Positions 36,221-45,425 of a DNA stretch of 64,000 nucleotides are shown in pieces. Position 1 is the first letter of the stretch. The number at the start of each line of letters is the position of its first letter. This DNA is from JASGDN01 sp049840815. Lineage in GTDB: Bacteria; Chloroflexota; Chloroflexia; Thermomicrobiales; UBA6265. The notes under the pieces are model-generated. The model saw nothing but the letters and a program-made list of their open reading frames with translations. It made no database searches and was not told the DNA's origin. Position numbers and translations under genes: made by a program. The stretch is taken from positions 62,001 to 126,000 of the forward strand of contig JASGJI010000016.1 in assembly GCA_049840815.1 (NCBI GenBank), given 5' to 3'.

Positions 36221-38586
36221 TAGGTGAGCCCCATCCGGATTGCGGCAGCCGTCGCTTCCAGTCGTGTGCGCACATCGAGCTTCCGGAAGATGTTCGAGAC
36301 ATGCCTCATGACGGTCCGGTGGCTGATGAAGAGGTCTTCCCCGATTTCTCGATCGGATTGACCATGGGCGACCCGCCGAAGCACGTCGATCTCCCGTTCA
36401 CTCAGGCCGAAAACCGTTGTCAACGATGACGGATCACGTCCGGGCGGCAACGTGCCAGGGGTGGGGGATGGCGGAGCCAAGGTCTCGATGACCCCCAGTA
36501 TCTCCTCCAGTTCCCAGGCTTCCCCCGCCGCCGACCATCGCGTCCATTCCTCTGGAGTCAGGATGCGCGTGAGGCGGGATCTCACCGCGTGCGCCTGGCC
36601 GAAGTGCGGCAGGATCGTCCCTCCGAGCCGCTTGCACAATGCCTGGCTTGCCGCCAGCAGGGAACAAGCCAGGTTGTATTGGCCGCGTCCGGCTGCGACC
36701 CCCGCCATGCCACTCACGGTATCCGCGACGAGGATTCCATCTTCTGAACTGCGTGCTCGGCCGAGTGCGTCGTTGTAGGTTGTCCATGCCTGATCGATCT
36801 GGCCGCTCACGAGGGCGAGCTGGGCAAGATTGGCCGCGGCCAGCGTGCACAGGACCGGTTCATCGATCTCTTTGGCGAGCAGGTGCGCCTCTGAGCTGTG
36901 CTGGTAGGAGTCCACAAATGATCCCTGACGATACTCGGCATCTCCGAGATTCACAAGCGCCGACGCCAGTTCGCGAGGGGCGTCCATCATCCGACATTCG
37001 TTCAGCGATTCGCGAAAGCAGGCGATGGCGAGACCCTCGTCACCACTGGCCTCGGCGGTGAGTCCCATCCCGGTGATCGCATCGAGCGCCTTGCCGCGAT
37101 CATTGAGCAGGTCGGCGAGTGCCCGCATGCGCTCGTAGGCCACGGCCGAGGTGGGCAGGTCCCCCACTTGCCGGGCAGTGGAACCCGTGCGAAATGCGAG
37201 ACTCATCTGGAGATGAGGAGCGATGGTCGCTTCATAGCGCCCGTGATGAACCAGAAGCAACCATGAATAGCTTTCGTGCAGACGCCCGGTGACATGCATG
37301 AATTCGCCAAGGGTTTCGCAAAACTGCGCGAGGAGGTCTCCCGATCGCGTGGTGGCGGCCCATTCCACCGCAGCGCGCACGTTGTCCAGTTCACGTTCCA
37401 GTGTCTGGTGACGGGCCGTTGCGAGGGGGGCGCTGGCAAGGGAGAGACACCACAGTGCATGCCGCTCGCTGATCAGGTCACGCTCGTGGCTGTGGCGTAG
37501 ACGCTCGATCGCAAAGTCCCTGAACGACTCCAGCATGACGATCCGGATGCCGTGAATGGGGTGACTGATCGTGGAGAGCAGGTTCTTGTCAACCAGCGAC
37601 TGGATCAGGACGAGCACCTCATTTTCATCGAGATCGGGAACCACCTGATGAAGCGCCTCGACCTGGAAGCCGCCTGCAAATACCGAGAGGCATTCGAAGA
37701 ATCGCTGCTCTTCGGGGCTGAGGAGATCGTAGCTCCACGTCACCGCTTGCCGCATGACGTGCTGCTGGTACACACCCGCCGGCGCCGCTGTGGAGAACTC
37801 GGTGAGGATGCCGGCAAGCATGGTCTCGATCTGACCGGCATCGGTCGTTCGGAGACGGGCCGCGGCAAGCTCGATCGCGAGCGGAATACCATCCAGGCGG
37901 CGACAAACGTCTGCGGTCATCGCTGCGGCGGTGGGGGTAAGGGATCGGAGCGGATCGGCCCATGCGGACTGTGGATCGGCGGCCATCGCTCGTTCGATCA
38001 GGAGCAGGACAGCGGGGCTCTCGATGATGTCGGCCACGGAAAGGCGTCCAATCTGACCGAGGGGCGGGAGGGGGAGCGGGGCGACATCGAAGGCTCGTTC
38101 TCCGGAGACTCGCAAGGTTTCCCGGCTCGTGGCGAGCATGGTGATGCCTTCCGTTTCCGAAAGGATCGATGCAAGCTCCAAGCCACAGCCTGGGATCTGT
38201 TCGAGGTTATCGAGCACGAGGAGAAGATGTTTCCCTCTTGCCAGTGCGCTGATCCTGGCGAGGGGCGGCTGGTTGCCGAGATCCACCAGGTCGGTATCCC
38301 TGATCGCGGCTTCGATCGTGGAGAGGACGCGTTCCGGATTGCTCACCTGCGCAAGCGGAATGAACAGGACTCCATCCTGAAAGCAGGACGCGGCCAGCTG
38401 CGCTGCCTGCGTCGCGAGCGCGGTCTTGCCGACGCCAGCTGGACCGGCCACGGTCACGAGGCGAGCTTTCGTGGAACAGAGCATGTCTGTCAGCGCCGAC
38501 AGATCGGGGTCGCGACCGATCAGGGGGACTGGATGGGGAAGGGCGTACCGTTTTTGGCGAGGCGGATTCATTCTGGAACGCTGCAT
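36220..38586 (-). CDS. Large LuxR-type ATPase regulator (LAL/STAND family)
   Basis: 788 residues from ATG 38586 (SD GAAGGAT). N-terminal NB-ARC-like P-loop ATPase: PLIGRDPDLSALTDML, Walker A VAGPAGVGKTALA, Walker B HLLLVLDNLEQ, sensor ATSRETL. A central helical TPR-like region (about 400-690) follows, then a C-terminal LuxR helix-turn-helix (LSEREIDVLRRVAHGQSDRE, IGEDLFISHRTVMRHVSNIF). Such proteins switch on promoters after binding a ligand and ATP. The stop TAA has its last base donated by the IS630 end; before insertion the codon was TAG, so the protein is unchanged. Confidence 0.93.
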   Translation of the reverse strand: MQRSRMNPPRQKRYALPHPVPLIGRDPDLSALTDMLCSTKARLVTVAGPAGVGKTALATQAAQLAASCFQDGVLFIPLAQVSNPERVLSTIEAAIRDTDLVDLGNQPPLARISALARGKHLLLVLDNLEQIPGCGLELASILSETEGITMLATSRETLRVSGERAFDVAPLPLPPLGQIGRLSVADIIESPAVLLLIERAMAADPQSAWADPLRSLTPTAAAMTADVCRRLDGIPLAIELAAARLRTTDAGQIETMLAGILTEFSTAAPAGVYQQHVMRQAVTWSYDLLSPEEQRFFECLSVFAGGFQVEALHQVVPDLDENEVLVLIQSLVDKNLLSTISHPIHGIRIVMLESFRDFAIERLRHSHERDLISERHALWCLSLASAPLATARHQTLERELDNVRAAVEWAATTRSGDLLAQFCETLGEFMHVTGRLHESYSWLLLVHHGRYEATIAPHLQMSLAFRTGSTARQVGDLPTSAVAYERMRALADLLNDRGKALDAITGMGLTAEASGDEGLAIACFRESLNECRMMDAPRELASALVNLGDAEYRQGSFVDSYQHSSEAHLLAKEIDEPVLCTLAAANLAQLALVSGQIDQAWTTYNDALGRARSSEDGILVADTVSGMAGVAAGRGQYNLACSLLAASQALCKRLGGTILPHFGQAHAVRSRLTRILTPEEWTRWSAAGEAWELEEILGVIETLAPPSPTPGTLPPGRDPSSLTTVFGLSEREIDVLRRVAHGQSDREIGEDLFISHRTVMRHVSNIFRKLDVRTRLEATAAAIRMGLT

Positions 38587-38722
38587 GTCACTATCCTTCG
38601 GGCGTTCCGTGAGGTTTCTGGCTTCCCCCGACTGCGTCTTCATCTGCATGATTGTTGCCGCCCGAATGCCCCGTCGTCTTGCGGTCCATCGTCGTCACTA
38701 TCCATTATCCAGAATCGGGGAT

Positions 38723-38760
38723 GGGTCAACGCTGTCGGAACTATCCGACAGCGTTGACCC
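38723..38760. terminator. Perfect 16-bp hairpin after excalibur gene
   Basis: GGGTCAACGCTGTCGG (38723-38738) pairs with 38745-38760 around AACTAT, 35 bases past the excalibur-protein stop. Confidence 0.88.
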
Positions 38761-38794
38761 CATGAATACGCGAATGATGACTGATCGCGTCAGG

Positions 38795-39358
38795 CTAGCG
38801 GCGACGAGCATAGGTGGACATCGCACCTGCTCCCGTGAGCAGAGCCAGTCCTGCAGCAAGGGCGAGCGCCAGGTCGTTTTCGTGCTGAGCACTCGGGCCC
38901 GAGCCGGTGCTCGGGAGGGAATCCACGGCAACATTGGACGTCTGAGAAGGGGTCTTGTCCGCGGTGGCAGCGTCGTTGCAGGCAACGCCGTCTCCATCCT
39001 GATCGAGATTTGCCGGCTTGTCATGACCCTCAAAGTAGGCCTGGGCCGCGGCTTGATCATTCGAGAAGGTTGCACAGGTCACGTTGACATCGTAGGAACC
39101 GCCGGAAGGACCGGTTGAGGTGAAGTCCCCATCACTGGGATCAGCACATGCCTTGCCATCGCCGTTCTGGTCAAGGTTGGCTGGCTGGCCGTTTGCGTCG
39201 AAGTAGGCTTGCGCTGCGGCCTGATCGTTGTTGAATGAACCGCAGGTAATGTTCACATCGGAGGACCCAGCGCTGGGGCCGGCAAGGGCGGTATGGCCGA
39301 TCCCGGACGCTCCCACAAGCATGACGACCGCGATGATAGAGGACTTGACGACGTTCAC
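38795..39358 (-). CDS. Wall-anchored protein with two excalibur Ca-binding domains
   Basis: 187 residues, GTG start at 39358 with GGGAGT upstream. Signal peptide (VVKSSIIAVVMLVGASGIGH), then two near-identical excalibur modules: each has a Cys, the segment NDQAAAQAYF, the EF-hand-like loop NLDQNGDGKAC or NLDQDGDGVAC. The C-terminus is a sorting signal: LPSTG, hydrophobic helix and YARRR. The DxDxDG loops predict calcium binding on the cell surface. Second sortase-type substrate in the window besides the protein at 16021. Confidence 0.87.
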   Translation of the reverse strand: MNVVKSSIIAVVMLVGASGIGHTALAGPSAGSSDVNITCGSFNNDQAAAQAYFDANGQPANLDQNGDGKACADPSDGDFTSTGPSGGSYDVNVTCATFSNDQAAAQAYFEGHDKPANLDQDGDGVACNDAATADKTPSQTSNVAVDSLPSTGSGPSAQHENDLALALAAGLALLTGAGAMSTYARRR

Positions 39359-39651
39359 TGGTGACTCCCGACGTGGCTACAAACAACGTGGTCGCGGTGT
39401 TCCGCGACTGCACCCAGTATCGGTACGCGGGGAGTGTGCTGGCGTCGGTAAAATCACCCATTCCCGGAACCGCGCCGCCTGGAGCCGGGAATCACGCCTT
39501 GCGCGATGCCTGCACTTCAGCGTATCCGTGGTGTTTTTTCTGAGGGGAGGGGAGTGTCGAGCTTCCAGAATGAGGGATATCGTGGAGCCATTGGGCCGAC
39601 CTGGCAGTGGATACCCACTAGTCTATTCAGGCTACTTCGCTCGTCTGGGTA
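39359..39651. other. Divergent intergenic stretch
   Basis: Region between the excalibur gene and the binding-protein promoter. Short reading frames here have no SD or family resemblance. I see no supported feature other than the promoter that follows. Confidence 0.3.
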
Positions 39652-39679
39652 TTGACTCCACTGATTCACTCGGTAGTAT
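39652..39679 (+). promoter_or_regulatory. Predicted promoter of sugar ABC operon
   Basis: TTGACT (39652-39657), 16-base spacer, TAGTAT (39674-39679); the binding-protein start lies 144 bases downstream. Confidence 0.45.
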
Positions 39680-39822
39680 CGAAAACACAAGACGAGTCGT
39701 ATATCCGTGTTGCGGGCTCGGCCAGGGCTATGTCCCTGACCATTCGTCGTGTTTTCGGGACGCTATTTCCGGAACCGCAGACGTCGGCGAGCCGCTGTCG
39801 ATACCAGAAAGGGATCGCGAAG

Positions 39823-41259
39823 ATGTCGAGACTCCAGCCTCGTTCGCCGTTCATCTCTTCCGGGTTCACGCGCCGTTCGCTTGTGCGGGGCACAGCCGGT
39901 GCCGCGGTCGCGGCATCGCTTCCAGTCAGTGGCCGGTACGCGTTCGCGCAGGATGCGACCCCAGCCGACATCCCCCGCGCCAAGTCGAGCGCCACGGTCG
40001 ATGGCACGCTGCAAGTGCTGCAGAAGGCCGACTTCCATCCCGAGCACAATGCCTTCGTCCGGGCCGAGATCCAGGCCTATTGCAAGGAGCAGGGCTGGAA
40101 CGTGGAGGTGACCGATCTCGGCGGCCAGCTCTCCTCCGGCGAGATTCTCCAGCGCCTCACCGCCGGGGTGAAGGCCGGGAATGCCTCCGATCTGTATTTC
40201 GACAATATCCCCGTCCGCCAGTTCCAGTATCAGGGCGTGTTGATGAACGTCACCGATCTCGTCGATGAGATCGTGGGGGCGAACGGCGATACCACGCCCG
40301 GTTTCACGAATGCAGGGCATTTCGACGATGCCTGGTGGGGGATTCCCTGGTTCACTCGCGTCGATGGCTGGTGGGCACGGAAGGACATCTTCGAGCCAGC
40401 CGGGATCGATCCGACGACGCTGCAGACGCTCGACCAGCGGCGAGACGCCGCGTTACAGGTCTCCGACCCGTCGAACAACCTGTGGGGTTGGGGGCTTTCC
40501 CCGAATCGTGGTGGGGATGGCCGCCTGTTGGTCTGGACGGTGCTCTACGCGTTCGGAAGCAGGCTTCAGGACGAGAGTGGTGACCATGTCACCTTCAACT
40601 CGCCAGAATCGGTCGAGGCGCTGAAGTGGCTTGCCGATGTCTACACCAACGATGCATATGCGTCCATGCTCCCGACCGGATGGGGGGGCTGGACCGACCC
40701 ATCCAACAACGAGGCCTTCCTCGCCGGCACCGTCGCGATGACCCAGAACGCCGGGACGATGTATGCGAAGGCGCATCTGGATGGCGTTTCCTTCGCCGAC
40801 CAGATTCAGTACATGCCGACCGTGGTCCGGAACTCCGACCATGCGCAACTCGACCAGCTGGGCGGCGTCTTCCTCCACGTGATCGAGGGCACGAAGAACA
40901 AGGACGCGACCTACGATCTCGTGCGCCACCTGCTCAGCACGCCGGTGCAGCAGCGGATCTGGGAGATCTCCACTTCCTATGCCGTCCCCGCCTACAAGAA
41001 CGGCTGGAGTGACCCGATCATCACCGGGCAGCCGAACTCCATCGCGGCGGAACCCGCCGTGTGGAACAACATCGACTTCACCGGCCTGCGCTGGCCAGGG
41101 CCGAACTCGGTGGCGGTCGATTCCGTCGCCGGTTCCTTCGACCACACCGACATGATTGCCGAGGTCATCCAGGGCCGGTCTGCCGAGGAAGTCGTGCAGG
41201 AATATCACGACCGTTGGGTGCAGACCTGGCAGGACTTCGGACTTCCCGGCGAGGCCTAG
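39823..41259 (+). CDS. ABC transporter sugar-binding protein (family 1)
   Basis: 478 residues from ATG 39823 (AAGGGA upstream). Twin-arginine signal FTRRSLVRGTAGAAVAASLP with cleavage near AFAQ, giving the QDATPA mature start typical of this lineage. The mature protein has the two-lobe extracellular solute-binding pattern: DLYFDNIPVRQFQYQGVLMN, DDAWWGIPWFTRVDGWWARK and EAFLAGTVAMTQNAGTMYAK. Captures an unknown oligosaccharide or sugar for the permease just downstream. Confidence 0.93.
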   Translation: MSRLQPRSPFISSGFTRRSLVRGTAGAAVAASLPVSGRYAFAQDATPADIPRAKSSATVDGTLQVLQKADFHPEHNAFVRAEIQAYCKEQGWNVEVTDLGGQLSSGEILQRLTAGVKAGNASDLYFDNIPVRQFQYQGVLMNVTDLVDEIVGANGDTTPGFTNAGHFDDAWWGIPWFTRVDGWWARKDIFEPAGIDPTTLQTLDQRRDAALQVSDPSNNLWGWGLSPNRGGDGRLLVWTVLYAFGSRLQDESGDHVTFNSPESVEALKWLADVYTNDAYASMLPTGWGGWTDPSNNEAFLAGTVAMTQNAGTMYAKAHLDGVSFADQIQYMPTVVRNSDHAQLDQLGGVFLHVIEGTKNKDATYDLVRHLLSTPVQQRIWEISTSYAVPAYKNGWSDPIITGQPNSIAAEPAVWNNIDFTGLRWPGPNSVAVDSVAGSFDHTDMIAEVIQGRSAEEVVQEYHDRWVQTWQDFGLPGEA

Positions 41260-41271
41260 CCGTCGCCCATC

Positions 41272-41305
41272 GCCGGACGCGGCCTTTTGCGGGGCCGCGT
41301 CCGGC
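41272..41305 (+). terminator. Intra-operon hairpin between binding protein and permease
   Basis: GCCGGACGCGGCC (41272-41284) pairs with 41293-41305 around an 8-base loop. Placed 12 bases after the binding-protein stop, it probably limits read-through or protects the upstream message so that the binding protein is made in excess over the permease. Confidence 0.75.
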
Positions 41306-41407
41306 ATGCCCAACGTTCCTGGTGGCCGAGATGTCACCTGGGCCGCCGACCTTCGCTGACGCATCCTCGCGGCCAGCGGAGTGTTCGCCCGCCAGAGGAG
41401 GTGCGTC

Positions 41408-43408
41408 GTGGCCATCCTTCCTGCTTCGTCACCCACACCGACAACCCGGCCGGCTTCCGGTGCCGTCCACGCGCCCGTGGCGTCGTCATCGTTCTGGCGC
41501 AAGTCGAAGCGCATCCTCGGACGCGATTGGCCGGTGGCGTGGCTCTTCATCGGGCCGACGGTCATCCTGCTCTTCGGCCTCGTTGGCTATCCCCTGTTCG
41601 ATGCACTCAAGCTCAGCTTCTACAACGTGACCGGTATCCAGAATCGCGGCTGGGTCGGGCTGAACAACTACGAGCGGTTGTGGAGCGATGCCCGCTTCCG
41701 CGATGCCGTGCAGAACACCGTCGAGTTCGCCGTGATCTCGGTCTTCGTCAAGTTCTGGTTGGGATTGCTGGTGGCGTCGTTGCTGAATCGCAAGGGCCTG
41801 CGGTTCGGCAGCGTGTTGACCGGACTCGTGTTGTTGCCGTGGATCGTGCCGGAGGTCGTCGCGGCGTTGACCTGGCGCGGCCTGTACGATCCCGTCTTCG
41901 GTGGTCTCAACATCCTGCTCAAGCAGCTTGGCATCGTCGATACCGGTATTGCCTGGCTCGGCGACTACGATCTGGCGTTGCCGTCCGTGATCGCGGTGAA
42001 TGTCTGGAAGGGCATCCCGTTCTTCGTCATCACGCTGCTGGCGGGCATGAAGGCGATCGACCAGGAACTCTACGATGCGGCCGCGGTCGATGGTGCGAGC
42101 ACCTGGGAGAAGTTCCGCGATGTGACGTTGCCCGGCCTGCGCTACGTCATCGTGGTGGCATGCCTGCTGTCGCTGATCTGGACGCTGAACGCCTTCGGCC
42201 TGATCTATCTGCTGACCGGCGGTGGTCCGGGCGGGCGGACGCGCCTCTTCTCGATCCTGTCATACGAGTATGCCATCGGCTCCCTTCGCTACAGCATGGG
42301 TGTAGCGGTCGCGATGTCGATCGTGCCGGTCCTGGTTGTCCTGATCGTGGTGCTTGGTCGCATCATGCGGGCCGACACGGACATGCCGGAACAGAAGCAT
42401 TGGGTGCTGGCGATGGCGGGGCAGGTGATCGGGTGGCCGTTCGCGATGCTGGCGAAGGCGGCAGTCTGGCTGCTTTCCGTTATCGCCTTCCCGTTCGCAT
42501 GGACCGCAATGGCGATCGGCAACGCGCTTCATCGCTCCTACGTGGGAAGCGATGAAGCGCGGGAAGCGGGGTGGCGTCGCCTGACGCGGCGGCTTGGCGG
42601 CATCGGCACCTACGCGGTGCTTGGCGTGATGCTGCTCTTCCTGCTCTTCCCATTCTTCTGGGTGGTGATCACGTCGTTCAAGAACGTGAAACAGATCCAG
42701 GAGGGACGGTCACCATTCTCGCCATCGCCGTGGACGCTCGAAAACTACCGGACGATGCTCGTCGACACGGAGTTCCCCCGCTGGTTCTGGAACACGATCC
42801 AGGTCGCGGCGGTGAGCACGCTGCTATCGGTTTCGGTGGCCTCGCTCGGCGCGTATGCGCTCGTGCGGCTGAAGTGGCGCGGACAGGGGTTTGTGCAGAC
42901 CGCGATTCTCTTCACCTACCTGATGCCAACCGTGCTGCTCTTCCTGCCGCTCTACCAGATCTTCACGAACCTGCGCCTGATCAACCGGATTGGCGCATTG
43001 ATGCTGGCCTATCCGACCTTCGGCCTGCCGTTCGCCTGCTGGCTGCTGATGGGCTACTACCGGTCGATCCCGCGTGAGCTTGAAGAAGCGGCCATGATCG
43101 ATGGCGCGAACCACTTCCAGACGTTCGTGCGGATCGTGCTGCCACTGACGTTACCCGCGCTGCTGGCCGTGGCGCTCTTCTCGATCACGAGCTCGTGGAA
43201 CGAGTTCCTGCTGGCCTTCGTGCTGGTGCAGCCGGAATCGTCGTGGACGCTGCCGATCGGACTGGGGAGCATGGTGGTTGGCGACATCTTCCCCTACGGC
43301 CTGATGTTCGCCGCGAGCGTGATGACCGCGATTCCGGTGATCCTGATCTACATGTTTGCCCAGCGCTTCATGATCGCCGGGCTGACCGCAGGTTCCGTGA
43401 AGGGGTAG
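41408..43408 (+). CDS. Fused ABC sugar permease (MalF-like plus MalG-like)
   Basis: 666 residues from GTG 41408 (SD GAGGAGG). Two complete permease halves in one chain. The N-half has six helices and the EAA loop YDAAAVDGASTWEKFRDVTL; the C-half begins near YAVLGVMLLFLLFPFFWVVI and has EEAAMIDGANHFQTFVRIVL. Between them a linker of about 90 residues contains two extra hydrophobic stretches (VIGWPFAMLAKAAVWLLSVI, AFPFAWTAMAIGNAL). Most bacteria encode the halves as separate genes. No ATPase gene is near, so a shared MsmX/MalK-type ATPase elsewhere is needed. Confidence 0.93.
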   Translation: MAILPASSPTPTTRPASGAVHAPVASSSFWRKSKRILGRDWPVAWLFIGPTVILLFGLVGYPLFDALKLSFYNVTGIQNRGWVGLNNYERLWSDARFRDAVQNTVEFAVISVFVKFWLGLLVASLLNRKGLRFGSVLTGLVLLPWIVPEVVAALTWRGLYDPVFGGLNILLKQLGIVDTGIAWLGDYDLALPSVIAVNVWKGIPFFVITLLAGMKAIDQELYDAAAVDGASTWEKFRDVTLPGLRYVIVVACLLSLIWTLNAFGLIYLLTGGGPGGRTRLFSILSYEYAIGSLRYSMGVAVAMSIVPVLVVLIVVLGRIMRADTDMPEQKHWVLAMAGQVIGWPFAMLAKAAVWLLSVIAFPFAWTAMAIGNALHRSYVGSDEAREAGWRRLTRRLGGIGTYAVLGVMLLFLLFPFFWVVITSFKNVKQIQEGRSPFSPSPWTLENYRTMLVDTEFPRWFWNTIQVAAVSTLLSVSVASLGAYALVRLKWRGQGFVQTAILFTYLMPTVLLFLPLYQIFTNLRLINRIGALMLAYPTFGLPFACWLLMGYYRSIPRELEEAAMIDGANHFQTFVRIVLPLTLPALLAVALFSITSSWNEFLLAFVLVQPESSWTLPIGLGSMVVGDIFPYGLMFAASVMTAIPVILIYMFAQRFMIAGLTAGSVKG

Positions 43409-43418
43409 GCCGGGGAGT

Positions 43419-43457
43419 GAGGAGTGAGGTTGGCTCGACAGCGTCCCCTCACTCCTC
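43419..43457. terminator. 11-bp hairpin between permease and ScyD-like genes
   Basis: GAGGAGTGAGG (43419-43429) pairs with CCTCACTCCTC (43447-43457) around a 17-base loop between convergent genes. Confidence 0.65.
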
Positions 43458-43470
43458 CCCGCTCACGCTT

Positions 43471-45096
43471 CTACTTGATGGTCAGCGTGCCGACCATGCC
43501 GGCCGTGCGATGGCCCGGCTGCGAGCAGTAGTAGGTGTAGGTGCCAGCCGCAGCGTTGATCTTCACCGTCGCCTTGCCATCGGATGGCACGATGCCGGAG
43601 TTGACGCCCAGGTCGTCGATCACGAAGTCGTGCGGCAGCGCACCCTTGTTGACCAGGTGGACCGTCACGTCCGTGTCGGCCGGGATCGTCACCGCCGCTG
43701 GCTCGAACTTGAGATCGACCATGTCGATGGTGACATCGGTGGCCAGGCTGACGGGGGATGCGGCCGGGGATGCCTCCGGCGTCGCGGCTTCCTCGGTCGT
43801 GGCCTCCGTCGCCGCTGGGGTGGCGGCCTCCTCGGTGGCCGGCGCCTCCGTTGCGGGGAGCTCGAACGGGGTGCCTTCGACGGTCGTCACACCCGCGAAG
43901 CGAACCAGCTCACCCTCACCGGGGAAGCCGTTGCCCTTGTGCGTGACGAAGAGGTTGTCCTCACTGTCGAAGTCGATGCCGATCGGCGCCATCAGGCCGT
44001 CGAGGACGACCGTCTTGGAGCCATCCGCGCCGATGCGGACGATCTGGCCCGCGCCGCCTGCCAGCAGGTTGGAGGACATGATGCAGACGTAGGCCGTGCC
44101 GTCCGAGGAGAACGCGATGTCGCTGGCCATCGTCAGGCCATCCACGAAGACACTCTGCGTGCCATCCGGCGCGTACTCGTAAACCGGCGCGAGGCCCGGC
44201 GGGAACGGGCCGCCGGTGATGAACGGCACGAAGAAGTTGCCGTTCGGCCCCTGGGTGACGGTGCTGGGAACGGAATCGATCTCCTGCGCGCCGCCGCGCA
44301 GCGGGTTGCCCGCATCGCCGAGGAACGGAGCTGGGAGGCCGCCAGTGACGGCGAAGACGGAGACCTCGCCCGTGGTGGCGTCCACTGCGTAGACCGTGTT
44401 GCCACCGGCATCTGCAACGTAGACGACGCCATCGGCGTAGGTGCCGCCGTACGGGTTGGAATCGACCGTGGCGGGATCCGGGTTGTTCGCGATCTCGTAC
44501 GCGCCGATGTCGGCGAGGACGGACTTCTCGCCGGTGGCGAGGTCGACCTTGTAGACGGCGGCTTCCTCACCGGTGCGGTCGATCTGGCTGATGTACGGGC
44601 CGGGCGCGCCGACGACGACATAGGCGGAACCATCGTTATCGAAGCCGAGGCCGGACGCCCCGACGATCTCGACTGCACCGAAGGTGTAGGAGATGAAGTC
44701 ATCGACGATGGTGTATTCGGAGAGGTCCGGGCCGATCGACTTCAGCGTGCCGTTGTAGCCGCGCGAGGAGACCGGATCGCCGGTGTCTTCCTGCCCGGCG
44801 ACCGGCGTCGCGAAGATGGCGTCATCGCCACCCGTGCCGGCCTCGGTGAAGAAGATCCAGTCCCCGATGACCTTCACGAAGCGAGGGTTGTTCAGGCCGG
44901 TGGCGAGGACGAGGGCCTCGACGCCTTCCGGCAAGGTGAACTCCGACGCGGCATCGGCGGCGGGGGTCGCGTCCTGCGCGTGGACGGCGGCCACGCCGCC
45001 AGCGACCGCTGCCGCGCTGATGGCGGCGCCGATGGTGAAGGTGCGGCGGTCCACTCGTGCAGACCGCACGCGCTGAAGGGTGTCGAGCTCTCCCAT
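43471..45096 (-). CDS. Secreted ScyD/ScyE-family propeller fused to cupredoxin
   Basis: 541 residues from ATG 45096 (SD AAGGAG). Tat signal VDRRTFTIGAAISAAAVAGG, mature start QDATPAA. Residues about 50-400 are a ScyD/ScyE-like six-bladed propeller (TGLNNPRFVKVIGDWIFFTE, DSNPYGGTYADGVVYVADAG). A 60-residue Ala/Thr/Glu/Pro linker leads to a C-terminal cupredoxin: KGALPHDFVIDD supplies the first His and YYCSQPGHRTAGMVG the Cys-His-Met set of a type-1 copper site. ScyD/ScyE proteins are known from scytonemin clusters of cyanobacteria but are also scattered elsewhere. A copper-linked extracellular redox role is inference. Confidence 0.88.
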   Translation of the reverse strand: MGELDTLQRVRSARVDRRTFTIGAAISAAAVAGGVAAVHAQDATPAADAASEFTLPEGVEALVLATGLNNPRFVKVIGDWIFFTEAGTGGDDAIFATPVAGQEDTGDPVSSRGYNGTLKSIGPDLSEYTIVDDFISYTFGAVEIVGASGLGFDNDGSAYVVVGAPGPYISQIDRTGEEAAVYKVDLATGEKSVLADIGAYEIANNPDPATVDSNPYGGTYADGVVYVADAGGNTVYAVDATTGEVSVFAVTGGLPAPFLGDAGNPLRGGAQEIDSVPSTVTQGPNGNFFVPFITGGPFPPGLAPVYEYAPDGTQSVFVDGLTMASDIAFSSDGTAYVCIMSSNLLAGGAGQIVRIGADGSKTVVLDGLMAPIGIDFDSEDNLFVTHKGNGFPGEGELVRFAGVTTVEGTPFELPATEAPATEEAATPAATEATTEEAATPEASPAASPVSLATDVTIDMVDLKFEPAAVTIPADTDVTVHLVNKGALPHDFVIDDLGVNSGIVPSDGKATVKINAAAGTYTYYCSQPGHRTAGMVGTLTIK

Positions 45097-45425
45097 GTCG
45101 TTCTCCTTGAGACGCGATGATTGATAGCGCGATGGGACTGGATGTGCCCGCACGGCTAGGCATCCTGCGCTGTCGGGGCGTGAAAGGAGTCCTGCACACG
45201 GGCTGAATGTCCCATGCCAGTATCTGCCACGGCCCTTCGGATGTCTATCGCCGAAGGGATCCGCATGCCCGAGTTTGGAACGACCCTGCGCCGCTGGGCT
45301 GGGCGGGGCACGACGGCCCCGCCGTCCGTACGATTGGTTGTCGCAAAACGTCCTGTGCGCGGGGCAAGCGCAACGTGGCGTGCCTCGTTTCCTGCACCAC
45401 GTCGAGGCAATGGGTGACGCGGTGC
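45097..45425. other. Intergenic region between ScyD-like gene and proS
   Basis: 329 bases, both flanking genes on the minus strand. Two GC hairpins are visible: CCCTTCGG (45233-45240) with 45251-45258, and GGCGGGGC (45302-45309) with 45316-45323; the latter could end the proS transcript. No coding sequence was recognised. Confidence 0.4.

Noticed and set aside
43195..45120. 641-codon plus-strand frame rich in Arg/Gly/Val
   Set aside because: Shadow of the ScyD-cupredoxin gene and the permease end; no SD, no domain.
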